Assembly (NCBI GenBank): GCA_032207245.1
Contig: CM063502.1
Coordinates: 45,335,691 to 45,399,690, forward strand
Source of the DNA: Pardosa pseudoannulata
Taxonomy: Eukaryota; Arthropoda; Arachnida; Araneae; Lycosidae
Direction: 5' to 3'
DNA length: 64,000 nt
In this document: piece after piece, positions 14,972-33,379 of the stretch
Layout of the letters: every line of letters begins with the position of its first letter
Numbering within the stretch: position 1 is the first letter of the stretch
Program-made: the position numbers and the translations under genes
The notes under the pieces: model-generated
What the model saw: the letters and a program-made list of their open reading frames with translations, nothing else
Told to the model about the DNA's origin: nothing
The model's database searches: none

Positions 14972-17650
14972 GTAGGTCTTGGTAAAAGTGTTCACCCCGA
15001 ACTGCCTTAGCGGTGCTTTGGTTAATCTTGATATACCTGATACCAACCCTGCTTTAGATTGTCATTACAGCAGGCTTAACATTTTATTAGACACAAACAA
15101 ATGTAGATGTTAGCGAAAATGATCTTGCAGTCACCGATAATTATACTTACAATGCAATATGTGAGGTCAGTTATAATGATAATTTGAAGCACTGACATAT
15201 TTCGATTTCAATAACTAGCATTGCTAAGACTACAGTGTATGCCTAGACTCCTAGATGTCACTCTTAAACACGAGAGGGAGTGATATACAATAGGATTTTC
15301 TAGGGGGCTCTTCATATCGTGTACTAATCTTATGTTGTCATAAAGTATAAGCATTGTAATTGGTTATCTTCTTTATAAAATTCAGACGATCTTTATGCTT
15401 ACTTTTATTTGAAAGAATTCAAAAACACTCATATTGGTATATTAAAGAGAAACTATCTATATTTTTATTTTTCACTTTAGTCAAGCTATTATTAAAATAC
15501 AGTTATCGTTTGCTTATTTAAACTATACAAACACCTATGGATATTTTGTGGTTCTGTTAATTTACCCATAAGAATGCCATCTCGATAAATTCTTCTTAGT
15601 TTGAATGTTTTTATTCTGAGTATCATAATTTGATTAATTGTCTTGCATTCTCTTAGATCTTTGAAATGATTTTAAATATCCATTAGACAAACCATTCTTT
15701 TTACGCTTTTTACACAGGAATGTCTAACTTAATTTATGAGAAAATTTACTTTTATCTATTTTCATAAAAGCCTTAAAGTAACCCATGAAAAGATAACAAA
15801 TCTCATAGCTATTATAGTCTTTATTCGATAATTTTCATTTCATAACCATTTCGTTTTTATATACAATTTTACATGGCTAGCTCATGAGCAGTTGTAGCTT
15901 ATCTGAAGAATAGTCAATAAAGGAATAACGCCTATTTAATCCTTTATCCTTTTGTATGATTCGAATTAAGAAGGGTCCATTATAAGAGCCAATAACTTCC
16001 TTATTGGAAATTGATTATACTCTAATCCATAGGTAATAAGATAGAAGTAACATTAAATGAGAATACCATAATAAATGTACATTGCAGGCCGTCAGTCACA
16101 GTACATTCTGTAGAGTTATACAATTTAAGGGAATCATTTCATTTTTTCGAATGTTGCTGTACCATGTTGTACTATTTAATTTCCATAACTTTTTTAGATA
16201 AAAAGAATAAATAAATTTAGCAAGAATTTGAAGAAATATTTTCTTGATATCCTGTAATATTTTTTTCTTCTTTTTCATTTGTCTGTTGTTAAAAAGAGAT
16301 ATATCTCAATAAAACAGAAGTTAAAATTAAATCTTTACTATTATATTTTATTACCGCTAAATTTTTAAATTACAAAGATTGTGCGAGTTTTACTTATTAT
16401 GTAAAAACAGATATTAATACAATCTTTGAAAGATAAATTTCACACATGTGATGTAATTCTCAACCAGAAAATCTGCAAAAATATTCGTGAAATTACACCT
16501 GCTGTTCGCACACACTCACACACACACACATTTAAGCTTTGATGATAATCCATCAGAATTCATTCTTAACATGATTAATAATATACGCATTTTAGAAATA
16601 TGAATTTATTTTATGGGTTAGAAGAACATATTTCGATAGTTTATTTCATGAAGATATTAATTCTGCCATCACCGTTTGAAGAAATTCCAATGCTAATGTA
16701 AACAATCCTGTTTATTACTTTAGAGGAAAATTATATTATCAGCTTCTTTGCATCTTAAAATTCTAATTCAAATTACTCACGTCTTCGAAATTTCCAATGT
16801 CTGTGCTTATTATGGGTGGCAATGTAATAAGCTTAATGCACTTCATCATCAAAAGTATGCTACAAAGTTTACTTGTTTAAAGTTAAAGAATTTTATGACA
16901 CTAATCACGTTCCTTTAACTTGGATCCATGGAATGTGTCTTGAAAAGTAATGAAGATAAAGTGAAAGGTTATATGATATGGGGATGGAGGAATGTACCTG
17001 AGGGTTAAAATTTATTCATTAGAATTTTCAATGTCATACATGATAATATTAAAATCCCATTAAATATTGCGTCTCATTTTCTAGGTATAGGTAGAAATAA
17101 GTAATTCTTTATGGTGCATTTTAATGAGACTGAAATTGCTAGCAGAGAAAGAATCTTAAAAAATCTTATAGATCAGAGTAATTTTATATGCAATATGATT
17201 TGTTAAAAATATCTCAGATGTCCCAGAGCCAATTTTCGCAAATTTTTCTTCCCATAAAGAGTTGTTATAAGTTACTGGATCCAACTCAAATTATACTAAA
17301 ATACTCATTTTTACATCAACCATGTTCCATTTTTCAAATTTATTAGACAAATATTTTATGTTAATTTTAAAATAACAGTTTCGAAACTTGTTTTCGATAT
17401 TAATGTAAATTGCTTTTTGTATTAGCTATGGTGCAGTTAAGAATTCTGCTATTTATTATTCGCAAGTTATCATTTAATTTGTATATTCTAAACAAATTGT
17501 GTTAGGGTTACAGAACATTTTAAATGAATTTACATTTTCTCAAATATATGGATATATATTTGGTGTATTTGGTAATCAGTTTCCATAGATATAAGTTTAT
17601 CGTTACTTTCAAATTTTATCATATAGATCTTGATATGAAATAATCAAGAG
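14972..17650. other. Mostly unique non-coding stretch
   Basis: No gene is supported. About 15000-15260 is mildly GC-richer with stops in all frames. The frame at 16096-16278 minus is low-complexity Lys-rich and within chance expectation. Confidence 0.5.
16509..16530. repeat. (CA)n microsatellite
   Basis: CACACACTCACACACACACACA, one interruption, without an adjoining TA array, unlike most others in the window. Confidence 0.9.
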
Positions 17651-17934
17651 CAAATGTTAATGGTATGAAATTTGTATTTATATAAGTAAACATAATTAGA
17701 AGTTTTCTGAATTCGATCCTTCATGATTGCGAGCCACGGGAGTTCAGTCGGCAAAGGCGTTCATCTCATAACCGAAGAGTTATGCGTTCGAGGTTGAAGT
17801 CGGTTAAACCTTTGCCCTGTTTATTAATGGCGGTTAAAGCACTTAAAATAGATTCGTGGTTGCAATGTTCCAATGATACTACTTGAGGTGGCAAGCCAAG
17901 CCTTTGGGATTTTTCTTTGTCTTTGCTTCTAAAT
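17651..17934 (+). mobile_element. Unit A: tRNA-Met-like SINE plus 5' flank
   Basis: The SINE head starts near 17729 (GAGCCACGGGAGTTCAGTCG). It resembles a tRNA: an A-box-like segment at about 17735-17753, an anticodon loop-like CTCATAA at about 17765, and a B box GCGTTCGAGG near 17783. The CTCATAACC context is that of an elongator tRNA-Met. The tRNA-unrelated body contains TAAAATAGATTCGTGGTTGC and GAGGTGGCAAGCC. Together with about 78 bases of non-SINE upstream sequence, the block is repeated at 18773-19066. SINEs are moved by LINE machinery; no open frame is expected. Confidence 0.8.
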
Positions 17935-18772
17935 TACGAAGAATCCAATAAAGTTCTTTAAAATAAAGTTATTTAAAAGTCAAACCACATTTATTATAAT
18001 TTATAAAAATATTAATAATTTTTTTTTCTCTATAGGTCTTATGAAAACTTTTTCCGATTTTTAAATTATTTTTATTTATTTTTTTAATAAAAATTTCACT
18101 GCAAAATAAAAATCTTAGTACAAAAATATTTCTGTATTTCAATGGTTGGGGTTGAGATTATGTTATTTTAATCCAAAATTACCCAGAATTATAGATTTCG
18201 TCAAACTGTGTTTCGGATATCCCACGAGCAATAAACATCCGTGTAAATAGACTATTGACAAATGACAGTTCTGTGAATATGAGATGTTCAAACTGCTTTC
18301 TCACCATATCAGTCATAGCACCGTTATAATTAGTAAAATAAGTTATAAGTTGTTAAAAATACCGTTATACGAATTTTAGTTTTCTTTTTCTGCTGTAATT
18401 GGAGTCTAACAGTTGAATAATTAATAATGACGTGCAGACATTTACGTCAAAACTCCATTCGGCCATTCACAGTTTTTTCCTTTTTACTACACTAAATATT
18501 TATTAGGAAATGAAATGGGTTCGATGATAGATAAAGAGAAATTTTTAGTGATTTGGACGATGAAACAATTAAAGAATGATTATATACAATCATCTTTCGA
18601 ATAATAAGGTAACTGTGAAAAAGTATTATATTCTAACCAATGATATAGTCTAACCAAATCAGAATATGCCGTATCTTCTGATACGAAACTGAATATTTAA
18701 TATTTATATAGCCTACTTAAAAAAACACAAAGGAAATATAAACTGATAGCCGCTTTAGTACTTAACCTATGA
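17935..18772. repeat. Repeat B, copy 2
   Basis: Second copy of the block at 10208-11055, same orientation, about 7.7 kb away. It differs by point changes and indels: one AGTAAAATAAG unit instead of three, a different poly-T length, and AGTTGTTAAAAAT near 18350. It begins exactly where the SINE body of unit A ends (AATTACGAAGAAT) and ends where unit A' begins, so it is bracketed by two direct copies of A. Confidence 0.9.
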
Positions 18773-19070
18773 TATACAAATGCTAATGGTATGAAATTTG
18801 TATTTATATAAGTAAACATAATTAGAAGTTTTCTGAATTAGATCCTTCATGATTGCGAGCCACGGGAGTTCAGTCGGCAAAGGTGTTGATCTCATAACCG
18901 AAGAGTTATGCGTTCGAGGGTGAAGTCGGTTAAACCTTTGCCGTGTTTATTCATGGTGTTTACAGCGCGTAAAATAGATTCGTGATTGCAATGTTCCAAT
19001 GATACTACTTGAGGTGGCAAGTCAAGCCTTTGGGCTTTCTCTTTATCTTTGCTTCTAAATTTCGAAGATC
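18773..19070 (+). mobile_element. Unit A': second copy of the SINE plus flank
   Basis: Repeats 17651-17934 including the non-SINE upstream part (TGGTATGAAATTTGTATTTA) with few differences, such as GTGTTGAT for GCGTTCAT in the tRNA-like head and GTGTTTACAG for GCGGTTAAAG in the body. Because the flank is copied too, A' arose by DNA duplication or gene conversion and not by a separate SINE insertion. Confidence 0.8.
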
Positions 19071-19413
19071 AAGCGAGGACATTATTACTCTCATCTGTAG
19101 CATTTTCTAAGCTTCTTGTGTTCCCCGAGTGATGGTAAATGAGTTACACCTTCACAGCCATGTTTGGCATTAATATACCTTTTTGTATGCAAGGTGCATT
19201 GGAAAAAATGCTTTCCCCGAATGATAAAATTATAATATAAAATAATCCAAAAATTATTATTGCAACAATACACTAAATAAATGAATTAAATGTGATTACA
19301 TTTTAATGAAAACTTTACAACAAATTTCTTGTTTTAATCATATAGTAATAGGATTTTAAATTCATAATTCTGGTTAAATATTTTGCTCACATTTGAGGGG
19401 TGGTAATAATGAC
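19071..19413. other. Non-coding stretch
   Basis: No gene supported. The frame 19091-19273 minus (60 residues) is not recognised and is short enough to be chance. Confidence 0.4.
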
Positions 19414-19460
19414 CCCTGTAAATAACGACAAATTATCTTTAATTGTCATTATTTACAGGG
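19414..19460 (-). repeat. Hairpin with 17-bp stem
   Basis: CCCTGTAAATAACGACA (19414-19430) faces TGTCATTATTTACAGGG (19444-19460) across a 13-base AT-rich loop. On the plus strand there is one A-C mismatch; on the minus strand the same position becomes a G-U wobble, so a minus-strand RNA would pair along the full stem. The stem is shorter than a typical pre-microRNA. It could be a tiny foldback or relic of a transposon end. Confidence 0.7.
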
Positions 19461-20194
19461 TTTATTTCGTAGAAACTATATTGAGGTGCAATACATTTGT
19501 CTCAACATTCAGTCTTCTTTTAAAAGACATAGGTATATCAGTATTGTGAGATTTATTCCAAAATCGTGAACATACATTTACACATTCTTCGTTGCTTTAA
19601 AAATAACAGTTTTTTAGTAGTTTTTTGTACTGAAGAAAGAAACCAAAAACACTCGGAAGAGAAGAAGACTCCTACGAACTTATATGTTACTTATATTACA
19701 CTTTCCAAATTATATTTTTTTGATACGCCTAGTGCGTAACCCACAATATGTAACATTAAATTATGTTAATGCAATAAAAATACATTTTTAAATGGTCTTT
19801 TCTTTTGGACTTACCTATAAATATCGTTCCTTCTTTATAAAAGTCACTGGTTTGTTGATTATTGACTCTGTAGTAAACGTTTAATTCATGTTAACAGGGT
19901 TGAATGTGAATTTTTGGTAACAAGCAGAAAATTTAATTATATAACGCTTTTCTGGGCCTATCTCAGGTAAAATAGTGCTGAAGAATAAATAATAATTCAA
20001 GGTAGAGGGGCTATTTTTAAACTATTGGCTACAAAAAGCAATGTCTTAAAACAGCGAAAATGATGATAGCAACATACAATGTGGGCACAACAATAACGTC
20101 GGGAAAATGTCGTCTGATCAAATAAATCGTTATTTACATTATCTTAGTAAACCACACGTATTAACGTTTCTAAAATGGCTGTCACTAGCTTACT

Positions 20195-20437
20195 TTAACA
20201 AAACTGTTTCTTTCTTTCTAAGAGAATTATTGACCCAATGATACAAAATATCACGCTTTGTTTTTGGTTTCCTTGTCCTCCTTCATATTCAGGGTACAAC
20301 ACGCGTTTAACGCACTGACCATACGCTTCAAATGCATTGTGTTGAGATATTCGACCTGTGTAAAAAAATGATGAAAACCCTCTCTGCGTCTTCGGAGAGG
20401 GTTGCTGTATGAACCTTGACCAAAAGTAGCTTCTTTG
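20195..20437 (-). CDS. Coding-like open segment, unknown (exon or transposon relic)
   Basis: On the minus strand 80 codons are open between two stops, without an ATG near the start. The later part reads RISQHNAFEAYGQC, KRVLYPEYEGGQGNQ, then a hydrophobic VIFCIIGSIILL and LERKKQF before TAA at 20195. The composition is less AT-biased and more varied than chance peptides elsewhere in the window. An acceptor-like TTTTTTTACACAG ends at 20356, so a terminal exon from 20355 to 20195 is one option. The upstream part contains the hairpin at 20376-20403. I do not recognise a family; a decayed transposon gene is equally possible. Confidence 0.2.
   Translation of the reverse strand, partial: QRSYFWSRFIQQPSPKTQRGFSSFFYTGRISQHNAFEAYGQCVKRVLYPEYEGGQGNQKQSVIFCIIGSIILLERKKQFC
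20376..20403. repeat. GC-rich stem-loop
   Basis: AACCCTCTC and GAGAGGGTT form a perfect 9-bp stem around TGCGTCTTCG. It stands out for GC content in this window. It resembles a terminator in shape only; the eukaryotic context makes that reading unlikely. Confidence 0.8.
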
Positions 20438-20557
20438 TTAGAGTGTGGACTCTAGCCACTCACCGTCATGTTTGAAGTCTGACTGATAAACTGTGCTATA
20501 GTCATGAATAAACATATTATCAAGACATCATCGGCTCTTTGAATTATTATAGGGATG

Positions 20558-20559
<2 letters not shown>

Positions 20560-20621
<62 letters not shown>
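20560..20621. repeat. (TA)n microsatellite
   Basis: About 30 uninterrupted TA units. Confidence 0.96.
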
Positions 20622-20623
<2 letters not shown>

Positions 20624-21515
20624 CAGTTCTTTGTTACTTTTTATAACTTCTTTTTAGTCAATAATCATATAATAAATATTTAATCCATAATGATAGAAAT
20701 TAGGACAGAAAATCAACAATGGCTATTCTGAACATTAGCCTGCAAGCTAATACCGTTATTTTGTATCCAATCAAACCGATATAATTGAACAATGTAAAAT
20801 TTATAAAAACTAAGCTATTTCATATTACACTAAAACCTCTATTATGCAAGAAAACGGATGATTAAGAAACTTAAAAACTTCAGTAAAGCATAAGATACTG
20901 GTGAAACTGATTAAAAGATTAGTAGAAGAAAATGGAATTTAAAGATTTAGTTAGTTGACTGGGAAAGTTAGAAAATATCGAGCACTCTCAATTAATTTTT
21001 CTTCATTATGAAAGGGAATTAAATCGAGGATTATAATTTAACTACTTATTTAAATAGTTCTAATATATTTCATGCATATATAAATATATTACGTTAGAAA
21101 AATAATTAAATTCAAAAATTCCATTCCCTTTTCAATTGATAATATAAAACATCGGAATACCATTAAATTAAACTTGGCTTGTGGTTTGAACATATGTACT
21201 GCATTTTAGAAGTGAAATTGCTCTGTCGCTTTGCAGTAACCTATAACACGTTGCTACATGAAAAATGATTACGAGTATGCTTTAGGCTTATGTCTTGTAA
21301 GGTTGTGTACTTTTCCATGCTTTGATATATTTTAAACATAGCAAGAAGCTATTTTTGATAAAGGGTTTTCTTGCTTTCATACAAAATGCTTTGATATTTG
21401 TTTTTTATTGTTCTGATTTTTTATGTTTATCTAAGAGAAAATAAAATGGTCTTTCTCGCAACTGCTTGTTTTTTTATCAATACTATTTCTTCATAACTTA
21501 AATATTCTATGCATC
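20622..21515. other. AT-rich non-coding stretch
   Basis: Nothing recognisable. Confidence 0.5.
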
Positions 21516-21529
21516 CCACACACACACAC

Positions 21530-21565
<36 letters not shown>
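21516..21565. repeat. (CA)n-(TA)n compound microsatellite
   Basis: CA units at 21516-21530, then GG, then TA units to 21565. Confidence 0.95.
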
Positions 21566-21569
<4 letters not shown>

Positions 21570-21873
21570 AAATTCCTACTGATAAATATGGTTATTATGC
21601 AATAGTGAGAGCTTCACATAACAATTTGAAAAAAAATCAATATGTTGTACCCCAAAACTACAATCTATGAGTAAAAAGTTTCAATCATAATATAAAGCTA
21701 TTAGATTTATATTTTGAATGAATACTTAGTGAAGATAATGCATGGAATTGGTGTATACTACTCAAATATGCGTAAACTTTTATTTTAGAGAAAAGCATAT
21801 TTTCACTGTTTTGTCAAAAATAACGAAAATAAATTTATCCTACAATATTTTTTATTTAATTTATAGTATAGTG

Positions 21874-22087
<214 letters not shown>

Positions 22088-24498
22088 AATTAAAACTTCT
22101 CATTCTGTATTATATCTAATGGTTCAGCAAGTCCTTTAGAACGAAATAGCAAATTCGTCTTCTAAATATGAAACCTCAGTTTTCGTTGGAAAAAAAATCA
22201 AAAGATTTTATATTTATACATATTACTCCAGGGACTTTCTCTTTTTTCTTCAAATAAGTAAAACAGTACAACTATTTCTTCTGTTTCAGAAATAGACCCA
22301 CTTTAAAGGCAACCAGGGAAATATTTCGAATATCTTTTTTTTCTCTCCTAGAATAAGACAATGTAGAAATACATTAGTCTTTACAATAACTTACTTTCTA
22401 CAGCCAAAAAATTGCAAAATTAGATTTCTTTTCCGTGGATGTCAGGAGCAGTAACTGAAGAATTTGAATAAAATATCTGAAATACAGAAATCCCTTTACT
22501 ATGATAATGTTTATGAATAAAGTTATTTAGAACTTTAATGCATAAACAAGTGTTTATCTCTTCCATGAATATCCTGCATTATTTTCAGGCCATCCTACAA
22601 TATTATAAATGCCACTTAGTTTTCTTTACCATAGTTCTCGAAATATCCCCATACATAAAAACATACAGATGGACAGACACATACACAAACACACATATAC
22701 ATATATAAATAAATATATGACATTGCTTTTATTTTTATGTTAACATAATAAATTCTTTTATGATTTTTCTCCCACGAAACTTTAATTAAATAATGTATGC
22801 ATCCTAATGTTCAATATCAATGAATATGTGTCAAAATTATCTAGCCTGGAGAGAGCTAATGATAATTATTTTCAAACCTCACAGTTTAAAGAATCTTAAT
22901 GTAATAAGAAAAGATTCAAATAATATGTGACTTTATTCTGAATCTTTAATCTCATTTTAAAGTTATGTTATTAGAAATAGATTTAAAGTACCGATCGGGA
23001 GGAAGAAAATTTATTTTGGTTAAGGATTTTTTAAAACATTTTAATAGAATAAAATTTAATCTTTATGTTTCCAAAATACCTTGGCCAGTGTTCTCATTAA
23101 ATAGGCATTACCATAGGAATACTCTTTTATTGAAGTATATATTCTAATGTTGTAAATGTACGATCAATGGCTAGTCTGCTTGCATAAATATAAATGATGA
23201 TTAATAAAACTTAATATGTTTAGATGATCTTTGCAGAAGAAGCTTATTAATTTTTGAAACACTGTAAAAAAGTAGCCATGTAAATTTATTGAAAGAGGTA
23301 TCAGTGAATTTGGAAGCAAATTACACATGATTAATACGCATTGTTTTCATTTTGTGTGTATATCAAGTACAACTGCTCGAAAAATACCTCTTTTCAGTGT
23401 GAATCTTCCTGAATCATTAATTCGGTAGGCTAGGAAGTTTAGGAATGTATTTTTAAATTACGTAACTAATGTTTTTGTATGTGTTCAAAATACCCAAATG
23501 TAAAGGCATTACTCACACCATTACCTACACCATTTCTTAATTTTGTTTCAAATTCTTTCAAACCCATTTGAAAACCAGTAGTTCAGCATAACTCCACAAT
23601 AACTGTGATATGGTTCTTTTGTAGCATTTGCTTTATAACACTAAAAAAAATATAACGGAATAAATGATAGGAATGAAATAAAGTATATAGATTGACATAA
23701 CTTAAAATGATTTTTATTTCTTTTACAAAGACTGTTGTATGTATTTTTTAATAATCAAAGATATATGATAGAAAATTGTAAACTTTTCCTGATTTGTCAA
23801 CATTGTTTAGAAGAGCATGGTAAGATACATAGGAGATAGAGATAGCCATTCAATAGTAGGACTAATAAAAACTATTTTTGTTGGGACAGGATTAACTGTA
23901 GATTCGAAAATTAATATTTTTCTACTTTCCTTAATCTGTGAGTATTTCTGATTTACATAATTTATTAGTTATGCATATGTAAATAACATTATTTTTATAT
24001 ATTATAACATTAATTGCTAAGCATTCTACTTTTCTATCAATGGCTGTGAATATTTCTATTACTTCTATTGCTACCTTATTATCACTTTTATTTAAAACTA
24101 ACAGACGTTTTCGTGTTTTAGGAAATGCAGTAAACAGTAGAATTCAGAGTATAAAAAGTTTAATGAAAATTTTAAGTCACTAATATTATTTTTGTATTAT
24201 ATAAAATACTTTTATAAATTTTTAAGACACTACAAAATCAATTTTATTCAAAAGTTTAAGACACTAAAGAGTCTCAACATATTCTTCGGTAAAAGAATAC
24301 AGTCAAAGGAAGTCATTCATCAAGTGGCATTTTTTAACTTGTTGAGAAACTGCTTCCAATCGATTTTTTGTCTCTGAAAGAAACTGTATTTCGATTGGAA
24401 TAAAAGATGGTTGTCGAAACTTTGTAGTAAATGACTCGAGAATGATTTAAGATTGCTGAATATAAATACTCTTTTTACTCAAGCAGGTCAAACATACG
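22088..24498. other. AT-rich non-coding stretch
   Basis: No gene supported. A CA/GACA-rich patch at about 22655-22700 is simple sequence. Short frames at 22965-23147 and 24192-24377 are within chance expectation. Confidence 0.55.
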
Positions 24499-30199
<5,701 letters not shown>

Positions 30200-30204
30200 A
30201 AACT

Positions 30205-30375
30205 GTAGCCTAGCAATGGCCGAACAGTAGCGTGCGACTATTTGATACCAAAGTTCGCTGGTTCGTATCCCACTATGGTATAGATGTTCCTAGCCGTTCG
30301 GAATTGACTTTAAGCAATAGATCTCTGTCTCATCATCCGTCGTGAGCAAAACAATATACCGTATTCCTCCAAACC
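30205..30375 (+). mobile_element. tRNA-derived SINE, family 2 (copy 1)
   Basis: The head AATGGCCGAACAGTAGCGTG matches a tRNA A box of the Leu/Ser type (TGGCCGAGTGG), and GGTTCGTATCCCAC is a clear B box about 45 bases later. The tRNA-unrelated body includes AGCCGTTCGGAAT, TAAGCAATAGATCTCTGTCT and CTCCAAACCAA. The same body is present at 61704-61880, which defines a family. There is no open frame. Confidence 0.8.
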
Positions 30376-31427
30376 AACAGAATTCTATGCATATAATTTT
30401 CCATGTTATGGGCAAAAGAAATGTGCAAGAAGCAATTTCGGTAAATCTTATTGCCTAGCAATTAATAAAGTTAATAAATATTTTCATTCTATTACATTTG
30501 TATCTCTCTGCATTTTTTTATATTTTAAAATACTTTTCAATGTCTATTGATATTTTATATCCTTTATCCAATCTCTTAAAAGAAATAAAATTTGATTTCT
30601 ACAGTCCAAAGTTGCCTTAAAATATCAGTTATTTACTGATAAAATACACTAATTTGCAATACTAACATATAATACTGTAAAAATGTTATAAATAATTATT
30701 TATTTCTAGCTATTATTTATGCCGATATAAAATATCAGTTCATTAATAATAAATTTAACAACATTCAATTCTTATGAGTTATATCTAAAATGACATTATG
30801 AACCAGTTTTTGAGTGCCAGCGGTAAACAGCCTCCAATAACGGCAAATAAACATACGTTGCCTCCCAGACTATTCTTATCTTAATAGAACGCATTATTAA
30901 GCCTTAATCCTTCAAGGCACGCTACTACAGCGGCGATTCCACCTGTTACCAGTATATTATAACTCATATATTAGCAGGATCATGTCACAACTGCCAAAAT
31001 CTCTAAGCATCGTCGTTTCGTTCGTGTCTGTTATCTAAATTAATTTTGAGCGTACCATTCCCAACAGAGTGTGTAAATTGGCTCTCTACACATTTCCGTT
31101 GAATCTGCGCTGTCCGTATTAACAACGGCGTTTCAAGACTCTAAATGACCGCATAGAACAGCGTGCCACACCGGTATACACATTGTAATATATGTTTATA
31201 TTTTTTTTCTATTCCCTTTTATAAATTTAATGGAAGTCTTGAATCTCGGGATATTTTATTCTTCAGATTTCTACTGAAATAGACATTTTGATATTTCTTG
31301 AATCCACTTTCACTATTTTAAGCTATTATATTTGTACATACATATAAGGAAACTTTAAATGTCCATTTTGACCAAATTTAGAATTCATTTTGACTAGTTT
31401 CGACTTTACGATTGTCCGTATTTATAC
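30376..31427. other. Non-coding stretch with a GC-richer patch
   Basis: 30795-31170 is visibly less AT-rich than its surroundings but has frequent stops. The longest plus frame there, from ATG at 30799, is about 29 residues. It may be an old mobile-element fragment; nothing is recognised. Confidence 0.35.
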
Positions 31428-31429
31428 TT

Positions 31430-31785
31430 CTGAGCCGCGGTAGCTCAATCGCAAAGGCAACGATCTCGAAACTGAGAGGTTGTGAGTTCAGAACTAGAGC
31501 CGGCCTAAAATCACTCTGGTGACTGGGGCACGTAAAATATATTCGTGGTCACAATGTCCTCCAAGTTCTCAACCAATACCGCTGGGAGGTGGCAGGCTAA
31601 AGCTTGAGGGTCTTCTGCTTGGTACCTACTTCAAAATTAAGAGGTCCTACTTGGGTGAAGTCGATTTTAACACCTTAATGGTGTTCGTTAAAACGAAAGG
31701 AGCACCAATTGGCCTTAATACGAGAGTCTGCAAGCTCAATCGTGCTAGGTTTGTACAAGTGGCATGAGAAACAACAAACAACATA
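31430..31785 (+). mobile_element. tRNA-Met-like SINE, longest member in window
   Basis: Head GAGCCGCGGTAGCTCAATCG (A-box-like), anticodon region CGATCTCGAAACTGAGAGG, B-box-like GTGAGTTCAGAAC. The body shares TATATTCGTGGTCACAATGTC and GGGAGGTGGCAGGC with units A and A' near 18 kb. It then continues about 170 bases further and ends in a simple tail of CAA/AACAAC repeats (31767-31785), typical of SINE 3' ends. A plus frame of 82 residues falls inside it but is only SINE sequence. Confidence 0.8.
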
Positions 31786-33334
31786 CCTTCTGTACTATAA
31801 ATCCAAACCTATAGAACACACTTTTTTGAAATTTTCTCTATGTTATTGATGAAACATGTAGTTGTGCAAGTGTCTTTTTTTTATAGAAAACTGTAATTTC
31901 CATAACGAAATTTTCAATATAATGGATCATATCTCTGCCGTACATAACTCAAAAACGATTGTAGGTACAATGTTGAAATTTTCTATTTACGGTTGTTATA
32001 ACATGTAATTGTGTACCTCCAATTTTTATTCCAAACTACATAGTAAATAATGAAAAATCTCAATATAACAAATAATCTAACGCTATTAGTTTCTCCCAGT
32101 TCACAGTACGTAAGATCTATCTATTTTTTTTAATTAATATGCACTTCTCATCGGTGAATTAATATTATATAATTCTTTCTTGTTAAAAGGTATTATTTTA
32201 GCAATTATATAACAGTTTTTATTGAAAAAGTGTAGGATCGTTTCTCACATTCAAATAAAATGAGTTTCCATGAAGTGCATTAAAATATGTTGAATTTAAT
32301 AGGCGTACTAAAAACTCATCTTTTGTCTCCATCAGAATTTTTAATTTTCTTTTCAGCTAGATACATTTTATATTTCAAATTTAATGTATTATCAGATCGT
32401 ACCTTTCAAATGAGTTATTCATGATTTTTCAACATATTTATATTTTTTGTTGATAAAGATCCTTAAAGTTGAAAAAAACCTTTAAGCAAATGAGCCCTCT
32501 ATCAATTTGAGGAGACAATTTCAAAACAATATTTTATTCTACATTCCAATCAAAGGAATAGAGTAACAGAGGAATATGCTGAAAAGATTAATTCTTTATC
32601 TTTAAATATTAAATAAAGATATAAATATAAAATTGTATCCATAAAGGGTGAAAAACCTTTTATAAAAAAGGAATTTTTCTGATGAGAACTTATCGCATTT
32701 AATTTGAAATAAATATTTTCAAGGTATTTAAAAATATCTATATGCTGTCTTTATTGTAATAGCCTATTAATACCTAGTGATTTTGAAGGGGTGCATTAAA
32801 ATGGTTTTTAATATTTAGGCAAGGTAAATCGCAGTTACACAAATAATCTATCAGCATTTTGAGTGTCTGGCACATTATATAATTATGTCATTTGATTTTT
32901 CGAGCTTCTAACATAAATTTACTTTTAAAATAAATGCATCCCCTAAAATCTTGCAGAATAGCTAAATCTACTATAAAATTTCATATTACTATTTATATTA
33001 GATACCAAAATTAACCTCTTATCACTAAATTTATCTTTTCGGATAAATGGCATCTTACTATGCTTAAAATGACATTTGGTTACAAATGAGGAGAGGCTAA
33101 AAAAATGAAAGTTGTTTAAATTTCATATTTAGATGAACAAGTTTATAATAAATTAGATCTAATATAGCCTTTCCCTGTTCGAAAATCATTTTAAGAGTAC
33201 AACGTTATATTACTTCGTTTCTTCATCTTAAGTATAAGTAGAATATAATTATATAAGTAGAATTGATAAAAATAAGTACATGAAAAATTCAGGATAGTTT
33301 TGCAAGGAAAAATATAATACTTCTTTGTTTCATG

Positions 33335-33335
<1 letters not shown>
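31786..33335. other. AT-rich non-coding stretch
   Basis: No supported feature. Confidence 0.5.

Positions 33336-33378
<43 letters not shown>
33336..33378. repeat. (TA)n microsatellite outside the left inverted arm
   Basis: About 20 TA units with one G, directly abutting the left arm of the inverted repeat. Confidence 0.95.

Positions 33379-33379
<1 letters not shown>

Noticed and set aside
17729..17800. Functional tRNA-Met gene
   Set aside because: The acceptor stem does not pair, the T arm is degenerate, and the same head is fused to a repeated SINE body in several copies.
20376..20403. Bacterial-style terminator
   Set aside because: The stem is suggestive, but the context is eukaryotic with no operon; no T tract follows.
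31519..31767. 82-residue plus-strand frame
   Set aside because: It lies wholly inside a tRNA-derived SINE body.
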